The position numbers and the translations under genes were made by a program. A stretch of DNA of 64,000 nt from Kineococcus rhizosphaerae (GTDB lineage: Bacteria; Actinomycetota; Actinomycetes; Actinomycetales; Kineococcaceae): contig NZ_PVZF01000001.1 in NCBI RefSeq assembly GCF_003002055.1, positions 372,001 to 436,000 of the forward strand, given 5' to 3'. The notes beneath the pieces were generated by a model. It ran no database searches. It saw only the letters and a list, made by a program, of their open reading frames with translations, and had not been told where the DNA came from. Below, one piece after another: positions 52,568-61,171 of the stretch (positions are counted from its first letter, which is position 1; every line of letters begins with the position of its first letter).

Positions 52568-55239
52568 GCGCGGCCCTCCCCGACACCTCCTCCCCCTCCC
52601 CCGCGGTGGTCCTGCCCGCGGTGCGTCCGCCGGCGGACCTGCCGGGCTGGGACCCGCGGTGGTCGCGGCTGGTGCGGGCGCGCGACCACGCCGGGGTGGA
52701 GCGCACGTGGCACGTGCTGGACACCGCCCCCGGGGCCGGGGACGGCGACGTGGTCGGCACGTTGCTGTGCGTGCACGGCAACCCGACGTGGTCGTACCTG
52801 TGGCGGCACCTGGCGAGCGCGGCGTCGGCGGTGCAGCTGGGCTGGCGCGTGGTGGCGGTGGACCAGCTGGAGATGGGGTTCTCCGAGCGCACGGGCACGA
52901 CCCGGCGCCTGGCGCAGCGCGTCGAGGACCTGGCCGGTCTGGTCGAGGCGCTGGCGCTGTCGGGCAAGGTCGTGGCCGTCGGTCACGACTGGGGCGGGAT
53001 CGTCGTGTCGGGCTGGGCGGCGACGCACCCGACGTCGGTGGACGTCACCGGCCTGGTCGTGGCGAACACGGCGGCGAGCTGGCCGGCGGACGCGGGCGCG
53101 CCGGGGGTGCTGAAGGCGGTCCTGGCGCCGGGGGTGCGGCGGTGGGCGACGTCGGGCTCGGAGGCGTTCTTGCGCACGACGCTGGCGTTGCCGCGACCGG
53201 CGCTGCCGGCGGCGGTGAAGGCGGCGTACCGCTCGCCGTACTCCTCCAAGGCCGAGCGGGCGGGCATCGACGCGTTCGTGGCGGATGTGCCGGTGGGTGC
53301 GCAGCACCCGAGCCGGGCGGCGCTGGACGCGGTGAGCGCCGGGATCGGCCGGCTGGCCGCGGCGGGGGTCCCGACGCTGGTGGCGTGGGGCCCGCGGGAC
53401 CCGGTGTTCGGCGAGTGGTTCCTGCGGGACTGGCGCGCGCGGGTGCCGCACGCGGACGTGCACCGCTTCGAGGGCGCCTCGCACCTGACGCCGGAGGACC
53501 CGGGGTTCGCGGACCTGGTGCTGCGCTGGCTGGACGCGCGCGTCCTGGACCCGGGGGTCGGTCAGGACGCCGGCGCCGCGCCCGCCCCCGGGCCGGACGT
53601 GCCGCCGATGTGGGCGGCGTTGCGGCAGCGCTCGGGCGACGCGCGGGTCGCCGACGGTCCGGCCGTGGTGGAGATGCGCCCGGACGGGTCGTCGCGGGCG
53701 GTGTCGTGGGGGCTGCTGGCCCGGCGCACCGAGGAGCTCGCGGCGGGGTTCGCCGCGCGCGGGGTGCGCGCCGGGCAGCGGGTGTCGCTGCTGGTGCCGC
53801 CGGGCGCGGACCTGACCGCGGCGCTGTACGCGCTGCTGCGCCTGGGGGCGGTGGCGGTCGTGGCCGACGCCGGGCTGGGGGTGCGCGGGCTCTCGCGCGC
53901 GGTCACCGGCGCCGGGGTGGACTGGGTCGTGGGTGTGCCGAAGGCGCTGCTGGCGGCGCGGGCGCTGCGCTGGCCCGGGCAGCGGGTCGCCGTCGCCGAG
54001 CTCGTCGCGATCGCCGAGCAGGGCGCGGCGCGGCTGGCCGCGGGGACCGCGCTGCCCGCCGAACCGGGGCCGCAGGCCGAGGGGGCCGTGCTGTTCACGT
54101 CGGGCTCGACGGGACCGGCGAAGGGGGTCGTGTACACCCACGGCCAGCTCGCGCAGCTGGCGCAGGCCATGGGCCGGGTCATCCGGATCGGGCCGGGGCA
54201 GCCGCTGGTGTCGGCGTTCGCGCCGTTCGCGCTGTTCGGGCCCGCGCTGGGAGCCACGTGCGTGGTGCCGGCGATGGACGTCACGAAGCCGGCGACCTTG
54301 ACGGCGAGCGCCCTGGCGGACGCGGTCGCGGCGGCGGCGGCGACGTCGGTGTTCCTGTCCCCGGCGGCGGTGGTGAACGTGCTGGCCACCGCCGGCGGCC
54401 TCGACGGGGCGCAGCGCGCGGCGCTGGGCACAGTGACGACCCTGCTGTCGGCGGGGGCGCCGGTGCCGACGCCGCTGCTGCAGCGGGTGCGTGAGCTGAT
54501 GCCGCTGGCCGACCCGCGGACCCCGTACGGGGCCACGGAGGTGCTGCCGGCCACGGACGTGGGCCTGTCGGACATCCTCGACGCCGGTGAGGGTGAGGGG
54601 ATCTGCGTGGGCCGGCCCGTGGAGGGCGTCACGGTGGCCCTGGCGCCGCTGGACGCCGACGGCCGGGCCGGGGCGGAGCTGCTGACGACCCCGGGGGTCG
54701 TGGGTGAGGTCGTCGTCGGCGGTGAGCACGTCAAGGACCACTACGACCAGTTGTGGGGCACGCAGGCCGCCAGCGTCGACGTGCGGCCCTCGGCCACGCT
54801 GCTGGGTGCGGTGCGTGCTGGGCGCTGGCACCGCACGGGTGACGTCGGGCACCTCGACGAGCGGGGCCGGGTGTGGATCGAGGGGCGTCTGGCGCACGTG
54901 GTGACCACCGCCGGGGAGGTCGTGACCCCGGTGGGTCCCGAGCAGCGCGCCGAGCGCGTGGCGGGCATCGCGCGGGCCGCGTTCGTGGGGATCGGCCCGC
55001 GCGCCGCGTGCCAGTTCGCGGTGGTGGCCGAGGCGAGCGATCCGGTGCGCCGGACCACGGTCGCCGATCCGGTGCTGGCGCAGGCGGTGCGGGTGGCCAC
55101 GGGCCGCAACCTGGCCGCGGTGCTGCTGGTGCCGGCGCTGCCGACGGACGTGCGGCACAACTCCAAGATCGACCGGGTCCGGGTCCAGGCGTGGGCCGAG
55201 CGGGCCCTGGCGGGCGAGAGGGCCGGGAGGCTGGCGTGA
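52564..55239 (+). CDS. oleBC: OleBC fusion: beta-lactone decarboxylase plus beta-lactone synthetase
   Basis: An 891-residue two-domain protein. Residues about 15-335 are OleB, a haloalkane-dehalogenase-like alpha/beta hydrolase with VHGNPTWSYLWRHL, the Asp nucleophile in AVGHDWGGIVVSGW and His in FEGASHLTPEDPG. Residues about 360-891 are OleC, an AMP-binding enzyme with LFTSGSTGPAKGVVYTHGQL, PYGATEVLPAT and a C-terminal NSKIDR lysine. OleC closes the beta-hydroxy acid to a beta-lactone and OleB removes CO2 to give the cis-olefin. The single-chain fusion is the form known in actinobacteria. Confidence 0.93.
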   Translation: MSAALPDTSSPSPAVVLPAVRPPADLPGWDPRWSRLVRARDHAGVERTWHVLDTAPGAGDGDVVGTLLCVHGNPTWSYLWRHLASAASAVQLGWRVVAVDQLEMGFSERTGTTRRLAQRVEDLAGLVEALALSGKVVAVGHDWGGIVVSGWAATHPTSVDVTGLVVANTAASWPADAGAPGVLKAVLAPGVRRWATSGSEAFLRTTLALPRPALPAAVKAAYRSPYSSKAERAGIDAFVADVPVGAQHPSRAALDAVSAGIGRLAAAGVPTLVAWGPRDPVFGEWFLRDWRARVPHADVHRFEGASHLTPEDPGFADLVLRWLDARVLDPGVGQDAGAAPAPGPDVPPMWAALRQRSGDARVADGPAVVEMRPDGSSRAVSWGLLARRTEELAAGFAARGVRAGQRVSLLVPPGADLTAALYALLRLGAVAVVADAGLGVRGLSRAVTGAGVDWVVGVPKALLAARALRWPGQRVAVAELVAIAEQGAARLAAGTALPAEPGPQAEGAVLFTSGSTGPAKGVVYTHGQLAQLAQAMGRVIRIGPGQPLVSAFAPFALFGPALGATCVVPAMDVTKPATLTASALADAVAAAAATSVFLSPAAVVNVLATAGGLDGAQRAALGTVTTLLSAGAPVPTPLLQRVRELMPLADPRTPYGATEVLPATDVGLSDILDAGEGEGICVGRPVEGVTVALAPLDADGRAGAELLTTPGVVGEVVVGGEHVKDHYDQLWGTQAASVDVRPSATLLGAVRAGRWHRTGDVGHLDERGRVWIEGRLAHVVTTAGEVVTPVGPEQRAERVAGIARAAFVGIGPRAACQFAVVAEASDPVRRTTVADPVLAQAVRVATGRNLAAVLLVPALPTDVRHNSKIDRVRVQAWAERALAGERAGRLA

Positions 55240-56213
55240 GGGTGCTCGTGACCGGGGCCAGCGGGATGCTGGGCCGCGAGACGGCGCGCGCGTTCGCCGC
55301 GCGCGGGGACCGGGTGCGCCTGCTGCAGCGCCGGCCCGCGGGGCTGGCGGGGTTCGAGGAGGTCCTGGGCTCGGTCACCGACCCCGACGCGTGCGCGCGG
55401 GCCGTGGCGGGGATCGACGCCGTCGTGCACCTGGCCGCGAAGGTGTCGGTCACCGGTCCGCACCCGGAGTACGTCGCCACGAACGTCGACGGCACCGCGA
55501 ACCTGCTCGAGGCCGCCCGGGCCGCGGGCGTGCAGCGGTTCGTCATGGTGTCCTCCCCCTCGGTCGCGCACGCCGGGTCGGCGCTGGTGGGGGTGGGCAC
55601 CACCGCGGCCGACCCCGACGCCGCGCACGGGTCGTACGCGCAGACCAAGGCGCGGGCCGAGCTGCTGGCCCTGGGCGCCGACGCGCCCGGGTTCGCGGTG
55701 TGCGCGGTCCGCCCGCACATCGTCCTGGGTCCCGGTGACACGCAGCTGGTCCAGCGGATCGCCGACCGGGCCCGGGCGGGCCGGTTGCCGCTGCTGGACG
55801 ACGGCACGGCCCTGATCGACACCACGTACGTCGACAACGCCGTGGACGCCCTGGTGGCGGCCCTGGACCGGTGCATCGACGAGGGGGTGCACGGGGAGGC
55901 GTTCGTGGTGACCAACGGCGAGCCGCGCACCGTGGCGGAGGTCTTCGCGCGCATCTGCGCCGCGGCGGGTGTCGCGGCACCGACGCGGCGGGTCCCGTCG
56001 GCGGCCGCCAAGGTCGCCGGCGGTCTCGTCGAACGCGTCTGGACCCGTTTCGCGCTGCCCGACGAGCCGCCGATGACGCGGTTCCTGGCCGAGCAGCTGT
56101 CCACGGCGCACTGGTTCGACGTCTCCCGCACGCGGCAGCGGCTGGGCTGGTCCCCGCGGGTGCCGCTGGACGAGGGCTTCAGCCGCCTCGCCGGAGGGTT
56201 CGCCGCCCGTTAG
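55236..56213 (+). CDS. oleD: OleD, NADPH-dependent 2-alkyl-3-keto acid reductase
   Basis: A 325-residue extended short-chain dehydrogenase with the Rossmann motif MRVLVTGASGMLGRETARAF, VVHLAAKVSV, and the Tyr/Lys pair in HGSYAQTKARAEL. It reduces the OleA product to the 3-hydroxy acid used by OleC. It overlaps oleBC by 4 nt, so oleA-oleBC-oleD is one translationally coupled unit. Confidence 0.92.
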   Translation: MRVLVTGASGMLGRETARAFAARGDRVRLLQRRPAGLAGFEEVLGSVTDPDACARAVAGIDAVVHLAAKVSVTGPHPEYVATNVDGTANLLEAARAAGVQRFVMVSSPSVAHAGSALVGVGTTAADPDAAHGSYAQTKARAELLALGADAPGFAVCAVRPHIVLGPGDTQLVQRIADRARAGRLPLLDDGTALIDTTYVDNAVDALVAALDRCIDEGVHGEAFVVTNGEPRTVAEVFARICAAAGVAAPTRRVPSAAAKVAGGLVERVWTRFALPDEPPMTRFLAEQLSTAHWFDVSRTRQRLGWSPRVPLDEGFSRLAGGFAAR

Positions 56214-56223
56214 GGTCGAGCAG

Positions 56224-57459
56224 GTGATCAACGGGCCGGCCCTGACCCGGGCGCAGCGCACGCAGCGGCGGGCACGACGGGTCGAGGAGGCCCGCCGCGA
56301 CCTCGTCGACCTGCGCGGGGACCTCGCACCCCGTCCCGGCGAGCACGGCCTGCACCGGGCCGCGCGCGTGGAGGACGCCGTCAAGGGCCTGGCCGGGTCC
56401 CGGTTGCGCCGGCGCGGGTACCACGCCCGGGCCCTGGCCTACCCCGGGTACGGCGGTCCCGGCTGGGTGCGCGTGTTCGGCCGGGTCCTGCTGGGCCGGG
56501 AGGACACCCGTGAGGAGAGCGCGCGCGACCAGGACCGCACCCTGCGCGGGTGGCGCAACTTCCTGACCGTCCCCGTCGCCGGGGCCGAGGTCACCGTCCG
56601 CATCGGCGGGCAGGAGCGGCTGGTGCGGACCAACCGCGAGGGCTACGTCGACGAACGCGTCGACATCGACCTGCCCCCCGGGGTCCACGAGGTCGTCCTG
56701 ACCGTCGGGCCCGAGGCGCCGCAGGGGGCCGAGCTGCCGCCCGAGGTCGAGCTCGTGGAGGACGACACCGAGGGCGGGGCGGAGATCCCGGCGGCGAACG
56801 CGGTGCGGCACAGCGGGTCCGCGCGCATCGTGGTCGTCGGTCCGGACCCGGTGACCGGGTTGCTGTCCGACATCGACGACACGGTCGTGGTGACCCGCCT
56901 GCCGCGGCCGCTGGTGGCGGCGTGGAACTCCTTCGTCCTGGACGAACGGGCCCGGGTGCCGGTGAACGGGATGGCCGAGCTGTACCGGCAGGTGGTGGCC
57001 GAGAACCCCGGCGCGCCCGTGCTGTACCTGTCCACCGGGGCGTGGAACGTGGCCCCCACGCTGTCGCGGTTCCTGCAGCGCTCCGGCTACCCCGAGGGCC
57101 CGATGCTGCTCACGGACTGGGGCCCGACGAACACGGGCTGGTTCCGCGACGGCGCCGCCCACAAGCGCGAGTCCCTGGCGCGGCTGGCGCGCGAGCTGCC
57201 GCAGGTGCGCTGGCTGCTGGTCGGCGACGACGGCCAGCACGACCCCCGCACCTACGCCGAGTTCCTCGCCGCCGCCCCCGAGCGGGTCGCCGGCGTCGGC
57301 ATCCGGCGCCTGACCCCGGCCGAGCAGCTCCTGGCCGGGGGGCACCCGCTGTCGGCCCCGGCCACGCCGGAGCACTCCCCCGTGCCGTGGGTCACCGGTG
57401 ACGACGGCTACGAGATCCTGCACCGCTGGTACCGCGCCGGCGTCCTGCGCGCACCCTGA
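56224..57459 (+). CDS. App1/DUF2183-family phosphatase
   Basis: A 411-residue protein with an N-terminal beta-rich region (about 100-190) and a HAD-like phosphatase domain. The latter carries DxDxT as LLSDIDDTVVVTRLP near residue 220, LYLSTGAWNVAPTLSRFL and LLVGDDGQHDPRTY. Yeast App1 is a phosphatidate phosphatase; bacterial members are poorly characterised but a lipid phosphatase role fits its place after the ole genes. It begins 10 nt after oleD, so it may belong to the same transcript. A strong hairpin follows. Confidence 0.87.
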   Translation: MINGPALTRAQRTQRRARRVEEARRDLVDLRGDLAPRPGEHGLHRAARVEDAVKGLAGSRLRRRGYHARALAYPGYGGPGWVRVFGRVLLGREDTREESARDQDRTLRGWRNFLTVPVAGAEVTVRIGGQERLVRTNREGYVDERVDIDLPPGVHEVVLTVGPEAPQGAELPPEVELVEDDTEGGAEIPAANAVRHSGSARIVVVGPDPVTGLLSDIDDTVVVTRLPRPLVAAWNSFVLDERARVPVNGMAELYRQVVAENPGAPVLYLSTGAWNVAPTLSRFLQRSGYPEGPMLLTDWGPTNTGWFRDGAAHKRESLARLARELPQVRWLLVGDDGQHDPRTYAEFLAAAPERVAGVGIRRLTPAEQLLAGGHPLSAPATPEHSPVPWVTGDDGYEILHRWYRAGVLRAP

Positions 57460-57490
57460 GCCGCCCCCGCGGGCACGGGTGCTGGACGCG

Positions 57491-57525
57491 CGAAGGCCCC
57501 CGTCCGGACCGGACGGGGGCCTTCG
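57491..57525. terminator. Bidirectional hairpin between App1 gene and the small peptide gene
   Basis: Arms 57491-57506 and 57510-57525 form a perfect 16-bp stem around GAC. The stem ends CGAAGG/CCTTCG, giving short A and T edges on both strands. It ends the ole-App1 transcript and the convergent peptide gene. Confidence 0.9.
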
Positions 57526-57551
57526 GCCGGCGAGGCCGGATCAGAGCCGGG

Positions 57552-57647
57552 TCAGAGCTGGGTGCGGCGCGGGTTGGCGACCGTGGTCAGCTCGGCGGCC
57601 TCGCGCACGTCGATGACGACGTTCTCGGTGGTGGTGTTCTCGTCCAT
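57552..57647 (-). CDS. 31-residue acidic peptide gene
   Basis: A very short gene with a near-ideal ribosome binding site (GGAGGT, 5 nt before ATG 57647) and a terminator 27 nt beyond its stop, which argues that it is translated. The product starts MDENTTTENVVIDVREAAEL and ends ANPRRTQL: an acidic Asn/Thr-rich head, a short amphipathic VIDVREAAEL segment and a basic tail. It resembles a RiPP leader plus core in layout, but no modifying enzyme is nearby and no family is recognised. It could also be a regulatory micropeptide. Confidence 0.6.
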   Translation of the reverse strand: MDENTTTENVVIDVREAAELTTVANPRRTQL

Positions 57648-57822
57648 GTCAGACCTCCAGGAGTTCGGACGGTTGCCGGTGCTTCGACCGCAGACGACGT
57701 TGTCCTCACCTGTCGGTGAAGGGTCTCGCTCAGGGTAACGAGCACCCGCCGCAGGGGGGATCCCCAGGTACGGCCGAACGGGCGTGACCTTCATCACCCC
57801 GCTCGGACCGGGCCCGGTGGGC

Positions 57823-59610
57823 TCAGTCGACCCGCCAGCAGGCCCGGCCGGCGGCCTTGGCCCGGTACATCGCGCGGTCCGCGGCCCGCAGCAGGTCGTC
57901 GGCGGCCGCCGCGCCGTCGGTGCGGGCCGCGCCCACGCTGGCCGTGACGGTGACCGTGCGGGCCCCCAGGTCGACGGGGATGGTGATCCGCTCGCACACC
58001 CGGGCCGCGATCGCGGCCAGCGCCTGCGCGTCGGGCACGTCCTCGCAGACCAGCACGAACTCGTCCCCACCGATGCGCGCGGCGGTGTCCCCGGCGCGCA
58101 GCAGCGAGCGCAGGCGGTCGGCGACGTCGCGCAGCAGGGTGTCGCCGGCGGCGTGCCCGAGGGTGTCGTTGACCTCCTTGAAGTGGTCGAGGTCGACGAA
58201 CAGCACCGCGCACCCGCCGCCGCGGCGCTGGGTGCGCGCCAGGGCCGTGCCGAGCCGGTCCTCGGCCCGGGCGCGGTTGGGCAGCCCGGTCAGCGGGTCG
58301 TGCAGCGCCGCGTGCTCCAACTGCTCGGCCTCGCGCTTGCGGGCGGTGATGTCCTCGACGAAGGCCAGGAACGCCGGCTCCCCCGTGCTGGTGGACGTCA
58401 GCGACACGGTGATCTGCGCCCACACCACCCGGCCGCTGGGCAGCTCGTAGCGCCGTTCGCGGTGCACGACCTCCTCGGTGCCCTCGACCAGCGCGGACAG
58501 CTGCGCGTCCGCCAGGGCCTGGGCGTCCTGGCCGGCGGCGAGCTCGGCCTCGGAGGGCACCGGGTCGACGACGTCGGCCGCCAGGGCCCCGACGAGCTCG
58601 GCCGGGTCCCGCTCGAGGAACGTGCACAACGCGACGTTGACCTCGTGGACCCAGCCCTCCAGGCCGAACAGCAGCATCCCGACCGGGCCGCGGGCGAAGA
58701 TCTCGTGGAAGCGGCGTTCGGAGCCGGCCAGGGCGTCCATCGTGGTGATGGTCTCGGTGAGGTCCTGGGCGATGCCCACGACCCGCAGCGGGGCGCCGGC
58801 GACGGTCCGGTCCGAGACGGTGGAACGGGTGTGCACCCACGACTCCTCACCGTGCCCGCCCAGGACGCGGTAGGTGCACTCGACGATCTCGCCGGGTGCG
58901 GCGTGGCGCAGGGCCTGCACGGCGCGCGCGACGACCGGGACGTCGTCGGGGTGCACGGGCGCGGTCGGCGCGTCGCGCTCGACGGGCGGCAGCCCGAGCA
59001 GCGACCCGGCGCCGGTGTTCGTCCACTCCACCACCGACTGCCCGAGGTGGATGCGGTAGATGGTGTCGGGACTGGCCGCGATGACGGCCTCCTGCCGGGC
59101 CAGCAGTGTGCGCAGGTTCGCGGCCGCGGCCCGGTCGGTGGTGACGTCGTGGACCAGCAGGACCACTCCCCCCGTCCCGTCGGGGCTCAGGCGCACCTGG
59201 GCGACCAGCAGCTGACCGTCGGCGCGGGCGAGGTCGACGTCCACGTCCAGGTGCACCCCGGGGTGGGTCCCGGGGTGCTTCTCGGAGTGCTGAGCCTCCT
59301 GCAGGTGCTGCACGACGGCCAGCAGGTCCGCACCCGACGGCGCGGCGGCCGACAACGACGGCCTCAGGGCGGGGTCCAGCACCGTCCGCTCGTCCCCGGC
59401 GTCCAGGCTCAGCCCCAGCCACCAGCCCAGCCGGTCCAGGCCGACCAGGGCGGCGCGGGGTTCGCCGAGCACCCGGGCCAGGCCGGCGGTGGCGTGGCTC
59501 GTGCGTCCCTGCGCGTCGATCAGGAGCAGGGCCACGCCGGCGTTCTCCACGGCCGAGGCCAACCGGTCCGCGGGCAGGACCTCCGACGTGCCGACCCGCG
59601 CTGCCGCCAT
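57823..59610 (-). CDS. PAS-GGDEF diguanylate cyclase
   Basis: A 595-residue soluble protein with about three PAS-like modules (residues 15-160, 165-285 and 295-420; for example AVIAASPDTIYRIHLGQSVV and RRFHEIFARGPVGMLLFGLE). A GGDEF domain follows: HDPLTGLPNRARAEDRLGTA, FVDLDHFKEVNDTLGHAAGD and the active-site RIGGDEFVLV. All catalytic residues look intact, and no EAL domain follows. It would make cyclic di-GMP in response to a PAS-sensed signal. ATG 59610 follows GGAGG. A PilZ-domain receptor gene lies 0.8 kb upstream on the same strand, next to csrA and flagellar genes. Confidence 0.92.
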   Translation of the reverse strand: MAAARVGTSEVLPADRLASAVENAGVALLLIDAQGRTSHATAGLARVLGEPRAALVGLDRLGWWLGLSLDAGDERTVLDPALRPSLSAAAPSGADLLAVVQHLQEAQHSEKHPGTHPGVHLDVDVDLARADGQLLVAQVRLSPDGTGGVVLLVHDVTTDRAAAANLRTLLARQEAVIAASPDTIYRIHLGQSVVEWTNTGAGSLLGLPPVERDAPTAPVHPDDVPVVARAVQALRHAAPGEIVECTYRVLGGHGEESWVHTRSTVSDRTVAGAPLRVVGIAQDLTETITTMDALAGSERRFHEIFARGPVGMLLFGLEGWVHEVNVALCTFLERDPAELVGALAADVVDPVPSEAELAAGQDAQALADAQLSALVEGTEEVVHRERRYELPSGRVVWAQITVSLTSTSTGEPAFLAFVEDITARKREAEQLEHAALHDPLTGLPNRARAEDRLGTALARTQRRGGGCAVLFVDLDHFKEVNDTLGHAAGDTLLRDVADRLRSLLRAGDTAARIGGDEFVLVCEDVPDAQALAAIAARVCERITIPVDLGARTVTVTASVGAARTDGAAAADDLLRAADRAMYRAKAAGRACWRVD

Positions 59611-59757
59611 CGTCGTCCTCCACCGTTCGTCCGCTGCGACGGCCGCACGCTCCCGCGCGGCTCCTGCAGGTGGTCTCGGACCGGCGGCGGGGGTCCTTGA
59701 GGCCCGTGGGGCTGAACAGGTGAGACGTGCCCGCCGGTGGCTGCGGGCGGGACCGAC

Positions 59758-60009
59758 TTACGGGGTGGTCTCCGGGGCACCGGCGCGGCGCACGATCCCC
59801 TGCAGGGCGGAGATGGCCTCCTCGGAGGCCGCGGCGGCGGCGATGTTGGACTCGCGCACGGCCTCGTAGACCTCCTGGCGGTGGACCTGGACGTCCCTCG
59901 GGGCGTCGATCCCGACCCGGACCACGTCCCCCCGCACCTCGAGGACGCGCACCACGACCTCGTCGCCGATGACGACGGACTCCCCGGCCTTGCGGGTCAG
60001 GACCAGCAT
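59758..60009 (-). CDS. csrA: CsrA/RsmA translational regulator
   Basis: An 83-residue protein starting [20 protein letters not shown], with [20 protein letters not shown], the conserved RNA-binding core. The C-terminal tail (about 25 residues, Ala/Glu-rich) is longer than in E. coli CsrA. CsrA dimers bind GGA motifs in mRNA leaders, and next to flagellar genes the usual target is flagellin mRNA. TACACT (60016-60021 on the minus strand) is 6 nt before ATG, so csrA itself seems leaderless and beyond CsrA-type autoregulation through a leader. Confidence 0.95.
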   Translation of the reverse strand: MLVLTRKAGESVVIGDEVVVRVLEVRGDVVRVGIDAPRDVQVHRQEVYEAVRESNIAAAAASEEAISALQGIVRRAGAPETTP

Positions 60010-60149
60010 GCGACCAGTGTAGGTGACGAACCGTGTCCAGCCATGTCGTTCGCGTTACAGATGTGGCGGGTGGCCGAGGACGCGGCGACGCCCGCCCCCA
60101 CCTGGGAGGACGGGCGTCGGCAGCGGGCGTCGGCAGGCGCGGACGGGGT

Positions 60150-60392
60150 TCAGAGGTCCCCGCGGCGGCGGCCGGCGACGGGTCCGGTCTCGGCCTCCTC
60201 CGGCGCCGGGTGGGCGGCCTGCTCCTGGTAGGGACGCACGACCCGGCGCAGGACCTGAGCGGCGACCGCGGTCACCACCAGCGCCAGGACCAGGTGCAGC
60301 AGCGCGGTGTCGACCTCACCGGTACCGCGCACCGCGGCCAGGATGGAGGGTGCCGACAGCACCAGGCTGACGGCCAGCACGATCGCGGTCAT
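60150..60392 (-). CDS. Small two-TM membrane protein in the flagellar block
   Basis: An 80-residue protein with two membrane helices (about 4-20 and 31-48) and a charged cytoplasmic tail (YQEQAAHPAPEEAETGPVAG). No family is recognised. Its ATG overlaps the stop of the PilZ gene by 4 nt, so it is co-translated with it and may modulate motility. Confidence 0.7.
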   Translation of the reverse strand: MTAIVLAVSLVLSAPSILAAVRGTGEVDTALLHLVLALVVTAVAAQVLRRVVRPYQEQAAHPAPEEAETGPVAGRRRGDL

Positions 60393-61120
60393 CGGTCGCC
60401 TCCACGGCGTTGGCGGATCTGGGTCTGCATCACGTAGCGGCGCAACCGGTCGGCGGCGGGCACCGGGTCGCTGAAGGCGACGACGACCTCGAGGTGGCCG
60501 GGGTCGAGGGCGTTCAGGGAGCGGACGATCTGCCCCGGCTGGTCGACGGGGTACCCGTCCAGGTCGAAGTGGACCCGGGCCAGCCGGCCCAGCCGCATCC
60601 AGCTGCCGGCCGGCACCGACAGGGCCGAGCCGCCTTCGGACAGGTCGACCAGCTGGGCGAGCACAACGGGTTCGTCCTCGGCGCCGTCCGGGCCGGGCTC
60701 GGCGGCCAGCGGGTCACCGGCGACGGGCACGATCCTCGCCGGCCCCAGGGCCGGGACACGGGCGTAGCGGCGTCGCTGTTCGACGACGACGTCGCTGCAC
60801 GGGGCCAGCTCCCAGGCCGGCACCCGGCGGCGCACGACCTCGGCGATCAGGAACTCCTGCCGGCTCTGCCCGCGCTGACCGGCCCAGCAGACCGAGACGG
60901 CCAGTCCGGGCGCCACGACCTGCAGGTCGCCGCGGAAGCTGGGGGCGGCGACCACCAGACCGGCCTCGGAGGTGTCCTCCACGCGGGTCGGGACCCGCAC
61001 GAGGTCACCTCCGAGGAGGTCGGGCAGCTGCACCTCCACCCACACCCGGTCGTTCAGGCCGGGCCAGTGCGCCGGGGCGGGACGGGTCAGGGCCGAACCG
61101 GCGGTGGCACGTCTGGCCAT
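60389..61120 (-). CDS. YcgR-like PilZ-domain cyclic di-GMP receptor
   Basis: A 243-residue protein with an N-terminal YcgR-N-like beta domain (about 20-110) and a C-terminal PilZ domain. The cyclic di-GMP-binding motifs are VEQRRRYARVPA (RxxxR) and LVDLSEGGSALSV (D/N-x-S-x-x-G). It probably brakes or tunes the flagellar motor when bound to the messenger. Immediate neighbours are the FlhF-like gene upstream and a small membrane protein downstream. Confidence 0.9.
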   Translation of the reverse strand: MARRATAGSALTRPAPAHWPGLNDRVWVEVQLPDLLGGDLVRVPTRVEDTSEAGLVVAAPSFRGDLQVVAPGLAVSVCWAGQRGQSRQEFLIAEVVRRRVPAWELAPCSDVVVEQRRRYARVPALGPARIVPVAGDPLAAEPGPDGAEDEPVVLAQLVDLSEGGSALSVPAGSWMRLGRLARVHFDLDGYPVDQPGQIVRSLNALDPGHLEVVVAFSDPVPAADRLRRYVMQTQIRQRRGGDR

Positions 61121-61171
61121 CGGCGCTCGTTCTCCGGGATCTGTGCGACGGTCACGGGCAGAGGGCGGGGA

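Noticed and set aside
49198-55158. Very long minus-strand open frame (almost 2000 codons) opposite the TgpA and ole genes
   Set aside because: It is the Arg/Pro-rich antisense shadow of strongly GC3-biased genes; no domain, no start signal, and the plus-strand genes are unambiguous.
56211-56216. Leaderless promoter hexamers before the App1 gene and the GNAT gene at 22636
   Set aside because: Their TAG/TAA are the stop codons of the preceding genes, so the TAnnnT match is explained by the stop and the genes are probably operonic.
57552-57647. Lasso-peptide precursor interpretation of the 31-residue peptide
   Set aside because: No Asp/Glu at ring positions 7-9 of any plausible core, no YxxP leader motif, and no cyclase, RRE or protease genes nearby.
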